NCBI RefSeq assembly: GCF_003346775.1
Contig: NZ_CP031219.1
Coordinates: 620,001 to 684,000, forward strand
Direction: 5' to 3'
Origin: Malaciobacter mytili LMG 24559
Lineage (GTDB): Bacteria; Campylobacterota; Campylobacteria; Campylobacterales; Arcobacteraceae
Length of the DNA: 64,000 bases
Shown: in pieces, positions 1 to 9,307 of the stretch
Layout: each line of letters begins with the position of its first letter
Numbering within the stretch: the first letter of the stretch is position 1
The notes under the pieces: model-generated
What the model saw: only the letters and a program-made list of their open reading frames with translations
The model's database searches: none
What the model was told of the DNA's origin: nothing
Made by a program: the position numbers and the translations under genes

Positions 1-546
1 ATCTCTTGTGGAATGCCATATGTTAATCATAGATGGTTAGGTGGTATGCTAACAAACTACGGAACAATTAAAAAATCAATTAGAAAATTAGAAATTATTA
101 AAAAAATGAGAGAAGAAGGACAATTTGATCTTCTAACTAAAAAAGAAGCTTTAATGCTTACTAGAAAAGAAGAAAAATTAGAATTATATCTTGGTGGAAT
201 CAAAGAGATGAAACAATTACCAGATATGATGTTTGTTCTTGATGCTGTTAAAGAAAGAATTGCTATTAAAGAAGCTAGAAGATTAGGAATTAAAGTTGTA
301 GCTCCATTAGATACAAACTGCGATCCAGATTTAGTTGATTTTCCAATTCCAGGAAATGATGATGCAATTAGATCAATTCAATTATTCTGCCAAGAAATGG
401 CTGCTGCTATGAACGAAGGTAAAGCTGCTGCTGCTGAAGAGGGAATTATTCCTGAAGAAACTCCAGTTTCTCAAGAAGAAGTATCTGAAGTTGTTGCTGA
501 AGCAATGTCTGAAGAAGAATTCGAAACTACTGAGGAGGAAGCGTAA
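1..546 (+). CDS. rpsB: 30S ribosomal protein S2, 5' end missing
   Basis: Small-subunit ribosomal protein S2, which binds near the S1 site of the 30S subunit. The reading frame is open from base 1, so the gene begins upstream of the window and only about the last 180 residues are present. The conserved [12 protein letters not shown] block lies right at the edge, followed by the typical S2 regions LPDMMFVLD and PLDTNCDPD. The C-terminal tail is unusually acidic, with runs of Glu after residue 140 of the visible part. The stop is followed after 2 bases by tsf, the usual rpsB-tsf operon. Family assignment is secure; the true start is not visible. Confidence 0.97.
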   Translation: MSCGMPYVNHRWLGGMLTNYGTIKKSIRKLEIIKKMREEGQFDLLTKKEALMLTRKEEKLELYLGGIKEMKQLPDMMFVLDAVKERIAIKEARRLGIKVVAPLDTNCDPDLVDFPIPGNDDAIRSIQLFCQEMAAAMNEGKAAAAEEGIIPEETPVSQEEVSEVVAEAMSEEEFETTEEEA

Positions 547-548
547 TC

Positions 549-1601
549 ATGGCTGGAGCAACTCCTAAATTAATTAAAGAATTAAGAGAGATGACTGGTG
601 CTGGTATGCTTGATTGTAAAAATGCTTTAAATGAGTGTGAGGGTGATTTAGAAAAAGCCGTTCAACACTTAAGAGAAGCTGGGCTTGGAAAAGCTGCTAA
701 AAAAGCTGGAAATGTAGCTGCTGAAGGTTTAATTTCAATATTAATCAATGATAATTTTACAAAAGCTACAATGACAGAAATTAACTCTCAAACAGATTTC
801 GTTGCAAAAAATGAGAACTTTATTAACTTAACAAAAGATATTACTGCACACGTTCAATCAACAGGTGTAAGTGAAACTGAAGAATTAAAACAAACAACTA
901 TTAATGGTCAAGTTTTTGAAGAATTCTTAAATGAAAAAATTGCAACAATCGGTGAAAACATTGTTGCTAGAAAAATGGTAACTTTAGCTACAGATAGTGG
1001 TGTTGTAAATGGATATGTTCATGCAACAGGTAGAGTTGGAGTTTTACTAGCTGCAACTTGTGATGCTGCTGCAAAAGAAAAAGCAGCTGCATTATTAAAA
1101 AATATTGCAATGCACGCATCTGCTATGAAACCAACTGTAATCTCTTATAATGATTTAGACCCAGAATTTGTTGAGTCTGAAACAAGAGCTATTAAAGCAG
1201 AAATTGAAGCAGAAAATGATGAATTAAAAAGATTAGGGAAACCATTAAAAAATATCCCTGAGTTTGTTTCAAAATCTCAATTAACACAAGAAGCTTTAGC
1301 AAATGCAAAAGCTGCATTTGAAGCAGAATTAAAAGAGCAAGGTAAACCAGAGCAAATTTGGGATAAAATTGTTCCAGGTAAAATGGAAAGATTTATTCAA
1401 GATAACACTCAATTAGATGGTAGACTTGCATTATTATCTCAAAACTTTGTTATGGATGATAAAAAAACAGTTGAGCAAGTACTTGCAGAAACTGATCCTT
1501 CAATCAAAATTGTTGAATACGTAAGATTTGAACTTGGTGAAGGTATTGAGAAAAAAGAAGAAGATTTTGCAGCTGAAGTTGCAAAACAAATGGGTAACTA
1601 A
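549..1601 (+). CDS. tsf: Elongation factor Ts
   Basis: Guanine nucleotide exchange factor that recycles EF-Tu-GDP in the cytoplasm. The N-terminal UBA-like helix region carries REMTGAGM at residues 13-20, and the catalytic core motif TDFVAKN is at residues 82-88. At 350 residues it is longer than the roughly 280-residue E. coli protein, with an extra helical stretch in the second half. From memory this longer form is usual in Campylobacterota. It starts 2 bases after rpsB, so translation is probably coupled. A strong hairpin at 1655-1685 follows and may end some of the transcripts. Confidence 0.97.
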   Translation: MAGATPKLIKELREMTGAGMLDCKNALNECEGDLEKAVQHLREAGLGKAAKKAGNVAAEGLISILINDNFTKATMTEINSQTDFVAKNENFINLTKDITAHVQSTGVSETEELKQTTINGQVFEEFLNEKIATIGENIVARKMVTLATDSGVVNGYVHATGRVGVLLAATCDAAAKEKAAALLKNIAMHASAMKPTVISYNDLDPEFVESETRAIKAEIEAENDELKRLGKPLKNIPEFVSKSQLTQEALANAKAAFEAELKEQGKPEQIWDKIVPGKMERFIQDNTQLDGRLALLSQNFVMDDKKTVEQVLAETDPSIKIVEYVRFELGEGIEKKEEDFAAEVAKQMGN

Positions 1602-1618
1602 TCCCATAAAGTTTTATA

Positions 1619-2302
1619 GTGAACGAACAAGTAATTAACTCGTCACCTTCTACAAAACCCCTTTTGCTTCAAGCAAAAGGGGTTTCTCATAAATTTGACT
1701 ACGAACTATTTAAAGATATAAATTTACAATTACATCAACAAGAAAGCATTGCTATTATTGGTATGAGTGGAAGTGGTAAATCTACACTTTTAAATATCTT
1801 ATCTTCTTTATTAAAACCCAATAGTGGTTCGGTTCTTTTTAAAGATAATGAGATTTATAAATTAAAAAAATCTAAGCTTTTAAATATTCGTAGAGAAGAT
1901 TTTGGTATAATATTTCAAGCACATTATCTATTTAGAGGATTTAGTGCAAAAGAAAACCTAGATATTGCTACACTACTTAGTTCAAATGAGGTTGATATGA
2001 ACTTGCTTAAAACTTTAAAGATTGAGCATGTTTTAACTCAAGGAGTTGGTGAATTAAGTGGAGGACAACAGCAAAGATTATCTATTGCTAGGGTTTTAAC
2101 AAAAAAACCTAAAATAATTTTTGCTGATGAACCTACAGGAAATCTAGATAAAGAGACTTCATTATTGGTTATGGATGCTCTATTTAATTATATAAAAGAA
2201 AACAATGCTGGTTTGATTTTAGTAACTCATGAAGAGAATCTAGCTAAAAGATGTAATAAAACCTATAAAGTTGTTGATTTGAAGCTAGAGGAGATAAGGT
2301 GA
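1619..2302 (+). CDS. LolD/MacB-type ABC transporter ATP-binding protein, GTG start
   Basis: Cytoplasmic ATPase subunit of an ABC transporter of the LolD/MacB/FtsE type. Walker A GMSGSGKST is at residues 48-56, the signature LSGGQQQ at 146-152 and Walker B IIFADE at 166-171, followed by the H-loop region LVTHE. Length (227 residues) fits LolD. No LolC/E-like permease is near, so the partner must be elsewhere. The GTG start has no clear ribosome binding site, and a long inverted repeat covers codons 13-23, where the first beta-strand of the fold begins. It overlaps the next gene by 4 bases. In Campylobacter an ABC gene occupies the same place after tsf (from memory). The exact substrate is unknown. 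Confidence 0.85.
   Translation: MNEQVINSSPSTKPLLLQAKGVSHKFDYELFKDINLQLHQQESIAIIGMSGSGKSTLLNILSSLLKPNSGSVLFKDNEIYKLKKSKLLNIRREDFGIIFQAHYLFRGFSAKENLDIATLLSSNEVDMNLLKTLKIEHVLTQGVGELSGGQQQRLSIARVLTKKPKIIFADEPTGNLDKETSLLVMDALFNYIKENNAGLILVTHEENLAKRCNKTYKVVDLKLEEIR
1655..1685 (+). terminator. Perfect 15-bp inverted repeat inside the start of the ABC gene
   Basis: Arms 1655-1669 and 1671-1685 are perfectly complementary around a single central base, giving a hairpin with a GC-rich middle and a short T-run after it. It looks like the tsf terminator or an attenuator but lies within codons 13-23 of the downstream ABC ATPase. The T-run is short, so termination is probably partial. Confidence 0.55.
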
Positions 2303-3078
2303 ATTTATTATTAATAAGTGATACTCCAATAATAATAAAGATTTTTAAACTTGTTTGCAAAAAATTAAATTTAGAGTTATTAGTTCAAAATAATTATGAA
2401 GTAGAAACAAAAAAAGATTTTATAATTATAGATCAAACATATATTGATGATAAATTTAATACTTTAAAAAAGTTTTGTTCCAAGCTAGGGGCTATTTCAA
2501 ATGATGAATTACCTTTTGAAAAAGCAAGAGACTTTATTATTCCTAGGCCTTTTTTGCCTCTACAACTTCAAGAAATTATACAAGAACAACTAACTTTTAT
2601 AGATGAAGAGGCTACTATTTCAAAACAAGAAAATATTAAAAACACTGCAAAATATGAAGATTTTACAAATGATTTAACAAATTATGTGGAATCTTTAGCT
2701 GATGATATAGCTTTAGATATTGATGATGATAATGATGAAAGTATAGTTACTTTGGCTTCACTAAGAGATGGAGGAATATTAGATACTAAAGAGTTATCTA
2801 AAATCTCTGAAATTTTAAGATATGATAATATTCAAAATGAAGTAATGCACGAAGAAGCTGACTGGAAAGAGTTATCTGAAATAATTGATGAGGCTTTAAA
2901 TGAAGTAAATGAATTTACTTTAAAAGAGGATTTAGAAAATCCAACAACTTTAGTTTTAAATAGATATTCAATTGATGAATTAAGACCTTTACTTGAAAAG
3001 TTTGACCAAAAAATTATAGATAAGCTAACAAATGGTGAAGATATTGATTTAAAATTACGTTTAAAGGACAATAATTGA
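2299..3078 (+). CDS. Highly acidic protein of the tsf-gmk cluster, function unknown
   Basis: 259-residue soluble protein that I cannot assign to a characterised family. The first 110 residues alternate hydrophobic strands and helices in a way that recalls a receiver-like fold (LLLISD near the start, FIIIDQ near residue 47), but phosphorylation-site residues are not convincing. The rest is rich in Asp and Glu, including DIDDDNDES near residue 140. It starts with GTG inside the end of the ABC gene and overlaps gmk by 4 bases, so the three are co-translated. Campylobacter has a protein named only as highly acidic just before gmk (from memory), so this is probably its counterpart. Confidence 0.7.
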   Translation: MNLLLISDTPIIIKIFKLVCKKLNLELLVQNNYEVETKKDFIIIDQTYIDDKFNTLKKFCSKLGAISNDELPFEKARDFIIPRPFLPLQLQEIIQEQLTFIDEEATISKQENIKNTAKYEDFTNDLTNYVESLADDIALDIDDDNDESIVTLASLRDGGILDTKELSKISEILRYDNIQNEVMHEEADWKELSEIIDEALNEVNEFTLKEDLENPTTLVLNRYSIDELRPLLEKFDQKIIDKLTNGEDIDLKLRLKDNN

Positions 3079-3698
3079 TTAATAAATCAAATGGAGCAAT
3101 ATTAATTCTTTCAGGTCCTAGTGGTTGTGGAAAATCAACTTTATTAAAAGAGGTTTATAAAGATATAAAAGATTATTATTTTTCTATTTCTACTACTACT
3201 AGAGCACCAAGACAAGGGGAGCAACATGGAGTTGATTATTTCTTTGTTTCAAAAGAAGAGTTTGAAAAAGATATACAAAACAATGAATTTTTAGAGTGGG
3301 CTAGGGTTCATGATAATTATTATGGAACTTCATTAAAACCTATAAATAAAGCTTTAGAAGAGGGGAAATTAGTAATTTTTGATATTGATGTACAAGGACA
3401 TGATTTAGTTAGAAAGAGTTCTTTTAATAGCTTTGTAACTTCAGTATTTATAACTACTCCTTCTTTAAAAGAGTTAGAAAATAGATTAAATAGTAGAGCA
3501 ACTGATGCAAAAGAGGTAATAGAAAAAAGAATTAAAAATGCAAAAGTTGAAATACAATCAATTGATAAATATGATTATTTTTTAATAAATGATGATTTAT
3601 TATTAGCTAGCAAACAATTAGTTTCTATTGCCAATAGTGCTAGAATTAAAGCCTCTTTATATAATAAACAAGAAGTTATTACTAAGTGGATGAATTAA
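3075..3698 (+). CDS. gmk: Guanylate kinase, TTG start
   Basis: Phosphorylates GMP to GDP in purine nucleotide synthesis and salvage. The P-loop GPSGCGKST is at residues 14-22, followed by the GMP-binding motifs STTTRAPRQGE and GVDYFFVS, and the lid-type sequence IEKRIKNA. Length of 207 residues is normal. The start is TTG, overlapping the stop of the acidic protein, which fits translational coupling. It is the last gene of the cluster that begins with rpsB. Confidence 0.96.
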   Translation: MINKSNGAILILSGPSGCGKSTLLKEVYKDIKDYYFSISTTTRAPRQGEQHGVDYFFVSKEEFEKDIQNNEFLEWARVHDNYYGTSLKPINKALEEGKLVIFDIDVQGHDLVRKSSFNSFVTSVFITTPSLKELENRLNSRATDAKEVIEKRIKNAKVEIQSIDKYDYFLINDDLLLASKQLVSIANSARIKASLYNKQEVITKWMN

Positions 3699-3705
3699 TC
3701 CACTT
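3684..3705. terminator. Hairpin between convergent gmk and the GGDEF-EAL gene
   Basis: Arms of 8 bases at 3684-3691 and 3698-3705 around a 6-base loop, covering the gmk stop codon. It sits between convergent genes and could serve both strands, but it has no strong T-run. Confidence 0.4.
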
Positions 3706-3711
3706 ATAACT

Positions 3712-5331
3712 TTATACTTCATCAAAACTTACAGGTTTTCCAAAATAGTAACCTTGTGAGTAATCTATTCCTAAAGATTTTACTTTTTCAAAAATCTCTT
3801 TACTACTTACAAATTCAGCAACTGTTGTAAATCCAAACTCTTTTGAGAAGTTAGCAATTGTATTTACAATAATTTCTTGATTTTTAGAGTGATCAATTTC
3901 TTTAATTAGTGAGCTATCGATTTTTACAAAATCAATATTTAAATTTGTTAGCATATTAAAGTTTGAGTATCCTGCCCCAAAGTCATCAACTCCAACTGTA
4001 CAGCCTAATTGTTTAACATTATAAATAAAATCTTTTACAATTTTAATATCAGAGATTTCTTCACTTTCTAAAATTTCAAATTCTAAAAGTTTTGTTTCTT
4101 CACTATGTTTTTTTAACTCTTCGTAAATAAACTGTTGAGTTTCACTACTTGCAATATCTTCAAAAGAGATATTAACTGCAACTCTTTTTCTTTTTTCTTT
4201 TATTAGTGATAAGGCCTCTTTTAACATCACTTTAATAATATGTGGATATAACTTTGCTTTTTTTGCCACATCTAAAAATTTAAAAGGAGCTATTACTTCT
4301 CCATCATCTTCAATAAATCTAATTAAAGCTTCATATTTATATATTTGTTGTGTATTATTATCTACAATTGGTTGATAAAAACCTTTGAAATTGCCATTTT
4401 TTAACCCATTTTTGATTTTTTTAACCCATCTAATATTATCTTCAAAAGATTCTTGAATATTAAAAGAATCATCATATATCATAACTTGTTCAAATTTATT
4501 TCTAGCATATGCAATAACTCTTTGAGAGTATTTATAAGCTCTATTTCCATCCCCTTTTGCAATACCAATTGTTACATTTAAATCTATTTCATTATCATCT
4601 ATTAAAATAGTCTCTTTTTGAACGCTATTTGCAAAATTTTTACAGAGTTTTTTAAACTCTTCTATATCTTTTGTATGGTCTTTACATACAATAGCAAATT
4701 TATCAGCTTCTATTCTATAAATTTTATACTCTTGCTTACTAAAGTGTTCTTTTAAGTTATCAGAAAACTCAGAAAGAATTTTATCACCATTATTTTCACC
4801 AAATAAATCATTAATAGTTGAAAATTTATCAATATTTATTAAAGCCATTAAGTCTTCTGTTGTTTGAGCTAAATCTTTTTTTAATCTATTTCTATTTGGT
4901 AAGTGAGTAAGTTTATCAATATATAAATCTTTTAACTCATGGTAAAGTAAAGATTGACTCATTGTTTGAAGAAGTTTTTTCATATCAATTGGTTTTAATA
5001 CATATTTATCAACACCAATATCAATTGCTTCAAGTAGGTACTCCGTATTTGAAAATGCAGTTGCCACAATAATAGGAATATTTGGATTTAACTGTTTAAT
5101 CTCTTTTATCATCTCCAAGCCATTCATATGAGGCATATTTACATCAGTAATAATTAAATCAATCTCTTCTTCATTTTCTTTAAAAAGTTCAAGCCCTTCT
5201 CTACCATCTTTAGCAACAAATTGTTTTTTTGTAAAACCTTTTAATATATTTAATGTTATCTCTCTTAAACTAGCTTCATCTTCTGCATATAAAATAGTAA
5301 TATTTTTTAATATTGAGATATTGTTTATCAT
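3712..5331 (-). CDS. Response regulator with receiver, degenerate GGDEF and EAL domains
   Basis: Cytoplasmic signalling protein of 539 residues. Residues 1-125 form a receiver domain with the phospho-acceptor Asp in LIITDVNMP and a KPIDM segment. Residues 140-300 are GGDEF-like, but the signature reads EADKF instead of GGDEF, so cyclase activity is unlikely. Residues 310-539 form an EAL domain that keeps EALIRF, the DDFGAGYSNF loop and AEFV, so it is probably an active c-di-GMP phosphodiesterase controlled by phosphorylation. No histidine kinase adjoins it. Nearby receiver proteins at 10776 and 37493 share this receiver type. Confidence 0.9.
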   Translation of the reverse strand: MINNISILKNITILYAEDEASLREITLNILKGFTKKQFVAKDGREGLELFKENEEEIDLIITDVNMPHMNGLEMIKEIKQLNPNIPIIVATAFSNTEYLLEAIDIGVDKYVLKPIDMKKLLQTMSQSLLYHELKDLYIDKLTHLPNRNRLKKDLAQTTEDLMALINIDKFSTINDLFGENNGDKILSEFSDNLKEHFSKQEYKIYRIEADKFAIVCKDHTKDIEEFKKLCKNFANSVQKETILIDDNEIDLNVTIGIAKGDGNRAYKYSQRVIAYARNKFEQVMIYDDSFNIQESFEDNIRWVKKIKNGLKNGNFKGFYQPIVDNNTQQIYKYEALIRFIEDDGEVIAPFKFLDVAKKAKLYPHIIKVMLKEALSLIKEKRKRVAVNISFEDIASSETQQFIYEELKKHSEETKLLEFEILESEEISDIKIVKDFIYNVKQLGCTVGVDDFGAGYSNFNMLTNLNIDFVKIDSSLIKEIDHSKNQEIIVNTIANFSKEFGFTTVAEFVSSKEIFEKVKSLGIDYSQGYYFGKPVSFDEV

Positions 5332-5432
5332 TAAGACTTACTCCAAAATTAATACGCTATAATAATTAAATTTCATTATTATTTTAAGCAAATAATAATA
5401 TCATAAAAGTTTTTAAAAGAGTTTATATAAAC

Positions 5433-5438
5433 TATAAT
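5433..5438 (+). promoter_or_regulatory. Probable -10 element of ccoI
   Basis: TATAAT at 5433-5438 lies about 58 bases before the GTG start, in the 164-base gap between the divergent EAL gene and ccoI. Campylobacterota promoters often lack a clear -35 box, so only the -10 supports it. Confidence 0.4.
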
Positions 5439-5495
5439 TTAGTTACTTGTACTAAAGTTTAAAGCTTTGTAAAATAGCATATTAGGAAGATATTA

Positions 5496-7934
5496 GTGTC
5501 AAAAATCAAGTGTGACCACTGCCATTTAGAGTATGAAAAAGAAGTTATGATTAAAGATTATTCTTTACATTTTTGTTGTAAAGGTTGCCAAGGAGTTTAT
5601 CATTTATTAAAAACAGATGGATTAGATTCATTTTATGATAAGCTTGGAAATAAAACAATAGCTCCACCTCTTGAAGTTGATAATGATGTGGAGAAATTTG
5701 ATACACATAGTTTTGAAGAAAATTTTATTACTACAACAAATGAAGGCTTTAAAAAAATAGATTTAATTATTGAGGGAATTCATTGTGCTGCTTGTGTATG
5801 GTTAAATGAAAAAGTTCTTTTTGATACAGAAGGAATAATAGAAGCAAATATTAATTTTTCAACAAATAAAGCAAAAATTGTTTGGGATAATGAAAAAATC
5901 AAACTATCTCAAATTATACTAAAAATTCGAAGTATAGGTTATAATGCCTATGCATATGATGCAACTATTGCTGATGAAAAAGCAACAAAATCAAAAAGAG
6001 ATTTTTTTATTAGAATGATGGTTGCTGTTTTTGCAACTATGAATATTATGATGCTTTCTGTTGCAAAATATACAGGTTTTTTTACAGGTATTGATGAACA
6101 AATAAAAAATTATATTCATTTTGGAGAGTTTATCTTATCTACGCCTGTTTTATTTTATAGTGGTTGGATTTTTTTTAAAGGGGCATATTATGGACTAAAA
6201 AATCGTATTTTAAATATGGATTTTTTGGTAAGTTCTGGGGCTACTTTTTCTTATATATACTCTTTATATATTCTTTTTGGTGGAAAAGGAGAGAGTTATT
6301 TTGATAGTGTAGCTATGATTATAACTTTTGTATTAGTTGGAAAATATTTAGAGGTTATTGGTAAAAAATCAGCAGTTGATACTTTAGATAAAATAAAAAG
6401 CTCAATACCACTAGAAGCTACTATTATTGAAAATTCAATAAAAAAAGTATTACCTATTAATAGTGTAAAAGTTGGGGATATTGTTGAATTGAAAGATGGT
6501 GAAAAAGCCTCTTTTGATGGGGAACTTTTAAGTGAAATTGCTTCTTTTGATGAATCAAGTATTAGTGGAGAAGCTTTACCTGTGGATAAACAAAAAGGCT
6601 CAATTATTTATAGTGGAACAATAAATTGTGAAAGTGTAATAAGATATAAAGTTACAAAATCTTATAAAGACTCAACTTTAAACTCTATAGTTACACTTTT
6701 AGAAGACTCTTTAAGTTCAAAACCAAAAATAGAGCATAAGGCAAATGAGGTTTCAAAAGGGTTTTCAGTAACAATTTTAGGTTTATCTTTACTAACTTTT
6801 ATTGTTTGGTATTTTTTTGGTCTTGATTTAGGATTTGATTATAAAGGGACTGATCACTTTGAAAAGTCATTTATTGTTGCTATTTCTGTAATTGTAATTG
6901 CTTGTCCTTGTGCCCTTGCTTTAGCTACTCCAATTGCTAGTTTAATAGGTATTTCGGAACTTGCAAAAAAAGGTTTGCTTTTTAAAGAAGCAAAATTTAT
7001 TGAAACTTTAGCAAATGCAAATACTTTGGTTTTAGATAAAACAGGCACAATAACAAAGGGAAAATTAAAAGTAGTAAAAGCTAAAATAAAAGATGATAAT
7101 ATTCATAAATTAAATCTTTTATATTCTCTTTTAGATAGCTCTTCTCACCCAATTAGTCAATCAGTTAAAAAATATCTAAATGAAAAATATACTTTAGTAA
7201 ATAAAGAGTTATATGAGATAAAAACAATAAGTGCAAAAGGAGTAATTGCAAAATATAAAAATATAGATGGAAAAGTTTTTAATTTACTTGGTGGAAATAT
7301 TAAACTTTTAAGAGATAATAAAATCAATTATAAATTTGAAAGTAAAAATTCTGTATATATTTTTGCAATTGATTCTAAAGTAATTGCAACTTTTGAGCTT
7401 GAAGATGAGATAAAAGAAGGTGCAAAAGAGTTTGTTTCAAATATGAAAAAGATGAATATAGATGTGATTATGCTAACAGGAGATAATGAACAAACTGCAA
7501 AAGAAGTAGCTTTAAAAGTTGGGATAAAAAACTATGTTTTTGGGGTAAATCCAATTGAAAAGGCACAATTTATTAAAGAATTAAAAAAAGAGAATAAATG
7601 TGTAGTTATGGCTGGCGATGGTGTAAATGATTCTGTTGCTTTAGCTTCAAGTGATGTGGCAGTTGCAATGGGTAATTCAGCTGATATTGCCCTTAGTGTT
7701 TCAGATATTGTTTTATTAAATAACTCCTTAAAGAGTTTAGAAGAGTCTTTTACAATTTCAAAAAGAACATATAAATTTATAAAACAGAATCTTTTTATAT
7801 CTTTATTATATAATGCTATAACTATTCCTTTAGCAATGGCAGGATTTGTAATTCCTTTAGTTGCTGCACTTTCAATGAGTTTAAGTTCATTAATAGTTGT
7901 AGGAAATTCAATGAGAATAAAATTAAAAAGTTAG
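5496..7934 (+). CDS. ccoI: Copper-translocating P-type ATPase for cbb3 oxidase assembly
   Basis: Inner-membrane P1B-type ATPase (812 residues) of the CcoI/FixI type, which supplies copper to cbb3 cytochrome oxidase. An N-terminal cysteine-rich region has CDHC at 6-9 and CCKGC at 27-31, followed by a heavy-metal-binding domain with GIHCAAC at 94-100. The membrane CPC motif (ACPCALA) is near residue 468, the phosphorylation motif DKTGTIT near 514, and the GDGVND hinge near 708. The GTG start has an AGGAAG ribosome binding site 7 bases upstream. The N-terminal cysteine block plus the following ccoS set it apart from a general copper exporter. Confidence 0.93.
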   Translation: MSKIKCDHCHLEYEKEVMIKDYSLHFCCKGCQGVYHLLKTDGLDSFYDKLGNKTIAPPLEVDNDVEKFDTHSFEENFITTTNEGFKKIDLIIEGIHCAACVWLNEKVLFDTEGIIEANINFSTNKAKIVWDNEKIKLSQIILKIRSIGYNAYAYDATIADEKATKSKRDFFIRMMVAVFATMNIMMLSVAKYTGFFTGIDEQIKNYIHFGEFILSTPVLFYSGWIFFKGAYYGLKNRILNMDFLVSSGATFSYIYSLYILFGGKGESYFDSVAMIITFVLVGKYLEVIGKKSAVDTLDKIKSSIPLEATIIENSIKKVLPINSVKVGDIVELKDGEKASFDGELLSEIASFDESSISGEALPVDKQKGSIIYSGTINCESVIRYKVTKSYKDSTLNSIVTLLEDSLSSKPKIEHKANEVSKGFSVTILGLSLLTFIVWYFFGLDLGFDYKGTDHFEKSFIVAISVIVIACPCALALATPIASLIGISELAKKGLLFKEAKFIETLANANTLVLDKTGTITKGKLKVVKAKIKDDNIHKLNLLYSLLDSSSHPISQSVKKYLNEKYTLVNKELYEIKTISAKGVIAKYKNIDGKVFNLLGGNIKLLRDNKINYKFESKNSVYIFAIDSKVIATFELEDEIKEGAKEFVSNMKKMNIDVIMLTGDNEQTAKEVALKVGIKNYVFGVNPIEKAQFIKELKKENKCVVMAGDGVNDSVALASSDVAVAMGNSADIALSVSDIVLLNNSLKSLEESFTISKRTYKFIKQNLFISLLYNAITIPLAMAGFVIPLVAALSMSLSSLIVVGNSMRIKLKS

Positions 7935-7943
7935 GAAAATTTT

Positions 7944-8171
7944 ATGATTAATGATACTTTATTAATGATGTTAATAGTTGGGCTTGTTATCTCTTTTGCA
8001 ATTTTAGCAGTATTTATTTGGGGTGCAAAAGGTGGACAATTTGATGATGGTGAAAAGATGATGGGTGGTTTACTTTTTGATTCTACTGATGATTTAAATG
8101 ATGCTTATAAAAAAGAGCAAAAAGTAAAAGAGGCAAAAAAAGAACAAAAAAAAAGTAAATCACAAGAGTGA
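7944..8171 (+). CDS. ccoS: cbb3-type cytochrome oxidase assembly protein CcoS
   Basis: Small membrane protein of 75 residues needed for cofactor insertion into cbb3 oxidase. It has one N-terminal transmembrane helix (residues 8-28) and the conserved sequence WGAKGGQFDD just after it, which is diagnostic for CcoS. The tail is a lysine-rich hydrophilic stretch. It starts 9 bases after ccoI and shares its transcript. The oxidase genes ccoNOQP are not in the window. Confidence 0.92.
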   Translation: MINDTLLMMLIVGLVISFAILAVFIWGAKGGQFDDGEKMMGGLLFDSTDDLNDAYKKEQKVKEAKKEQKKSKSQE

Positions 8172-8180
8172 TTTACTTTT
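8151..8180. terminator. Bidirectional terminator after ccoS
   Basis: Perfect 13-bp stem (8151-8163 with 8168-8180) around a 4-base loop, overlapping the ccoS stop. A-rich on one side and T-rich on the other, so it can serve both ccoS and the convergent cytochrome gene. Confidence 0.75.
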
Positions 8181-8198
8181 CTTTTAATAATATTTAAA

Positions 8199-8480
8199 TT
8201 ATTTAAATGCAGCAATTTGTTTTGCTAAATCAGCAATATCAGCATCAGAAAGTCTTGCAACTTGACCTTTCATAACACCTTTCATAGCTCCACCATAAGA
8301 TCCATCTTTATAACCTTTTAATGCAGCAATAGTTTTAGCTTCATCCCAACCAGCAATAATTTGTGATTTTCCTAAAGCAGCTTTTTCAGCTTTTGCTCCA
8401 TGACAGCTAGCACATGGTGCAAAGTTTGCAGCCATTAAAGATGCAGCAGCAATAACTGTTCCTAAAACAATTTTTTTCAT
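8199..8480 (-). CDS. Periplasmic cytochrome c553-type monohaem protein
   Basis: Small electron carrier of 93 residues. A Sec signal peptide covers about residues 1-18 and the haem-binding CASCH is at 23-27, close to the mature N-terminus. The distal methionine ligand is probably in the MKGVMKGQ segment. Size and layout match the class I c553 proteins of Campylobacterota. These pass electrons from the bc1 complex to cbb3 oxidase, which fits the adjoining ccoIS genes. The ribosome binding site on the minus strand is good (aaggagag before the ATG). Confidence 0.92.
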   Translation of the reverse strand: MKKIVLGTVIAAASLMAANFAPCASCHGAKAEKAALGKSQIIAGWDEAKTIAALKGYKDGSYGGAMKGVMKGQVARLSDADIADLAKQIAAFK

Positions 8481-8695
8481 TAATCTCTCCTTATAAATGT
8501 AAAGTATGCATTTTATCTTTTTTTTTCTTGAATAAACTTTTAATATTAAAACTAATCTTAAGTATAAATAATTTTTATAATTATATTGTGATTCTAATTT
8601 ATAATTATTATTATTTTCTTATTCTTTTTTTAAAGGCATATTATAATATTATAAATATTTAATATGTAAATCGACACTTTTATATAAGGTTTTAA
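8481..8695. other. Divergent intergenic region, 215 bases
   Basis: Extremely AT-rich gap between the cytochrome c gene and the following ABC ATPase. It must hold both promoters. No clear dyad, small gene or terminator was found. Confidence 0.4.
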
Positions 8696-9307
8696 ATGCT
8701 TACTAATGACTTAGTTTTAAAAATTGAAAATTTAGATTTTGGTTATGATAAAAATGATTTAATATATAAAGATTTTAATTTAGAACTAAAAAAAGGCGAG
8801 TTAGTAGCTATTACTGGACAAAGTGGAAAAGGTAAAACAACTTTGTTTGAACTTATTTGTGAAAATTTAAAACCTTTAAAAGGGAAAATAGTTTCAAAAA
8901 AGGTAAGTTCTATTTATCAAGATCCTTATAGTTCTTTTCACCCTTCACATAAAGTTTTAAATCAAATTTTAGATGTGGTAGATAAAAATTATTTGGACAA
9001 TAATCTTAATAGACTTTGTAATGAACTACAATTAAATAATGAATTATTAGAAAAAAAACCACATCAATTAAGTGGCGGGCAACTTCAAAGATGCTCAATA
9101 TTAAGAAGTTTATTAATGCAACCAGAACTTTTATTGGTTGATGAGGCAACTTCAGCTTTAGATAATATTATTGCTTTAGAAGTAATGCAATTACTAATTA
9201 AAAATTTAGATAGATGTGGTATAGTTTTAATTACACATGATATCTCACTTGCAAATTGGAGTGCAGATAAAATAATAGATTTGGATAGGTTATATGAAAG
9301 AGTATAA
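8696..9307 (+). CDS. Stand-alone ABC ATPase, peptide/nickel importer type
   Basis: Cytoplasmic ATP-binding protein of 203 residues. Walker A reads GQSGKGKTT at 41-49, with Lys where Ser is usual. A Q-loop is present in SIYQDPYSSFHP, the signature LSGGQ is at 125-129, Walker B is LLLVDEATSALD and the H-loop ends in LITHD. The QDPYSSFHP loop resembles the DppF/NikE group. No permease or binding protein is adjacent. The end overlaps hemH by 14 bases, so the two are co-expressed. Substrate unknown; a link to metal or haem is only suggested by the position. Confidence 0.8.
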   Translation: MLTNDLVLKIENLDFGYDKNDLIYKDFNLELKKGELVAITGQSGKGKTTLFELICENLKPLKGKIVSKKVSSIYQDPYSSFHPSHKVLNQILDVVDKNYLDNNLNRLCNELQLNNELLEKKPHQLSGGQLQRCSILRSLLMQPELLLVDEATSALDNIIALEVMQLLIKNLDRCGIVLITHDISLANWSADKIIDLDRLYERV

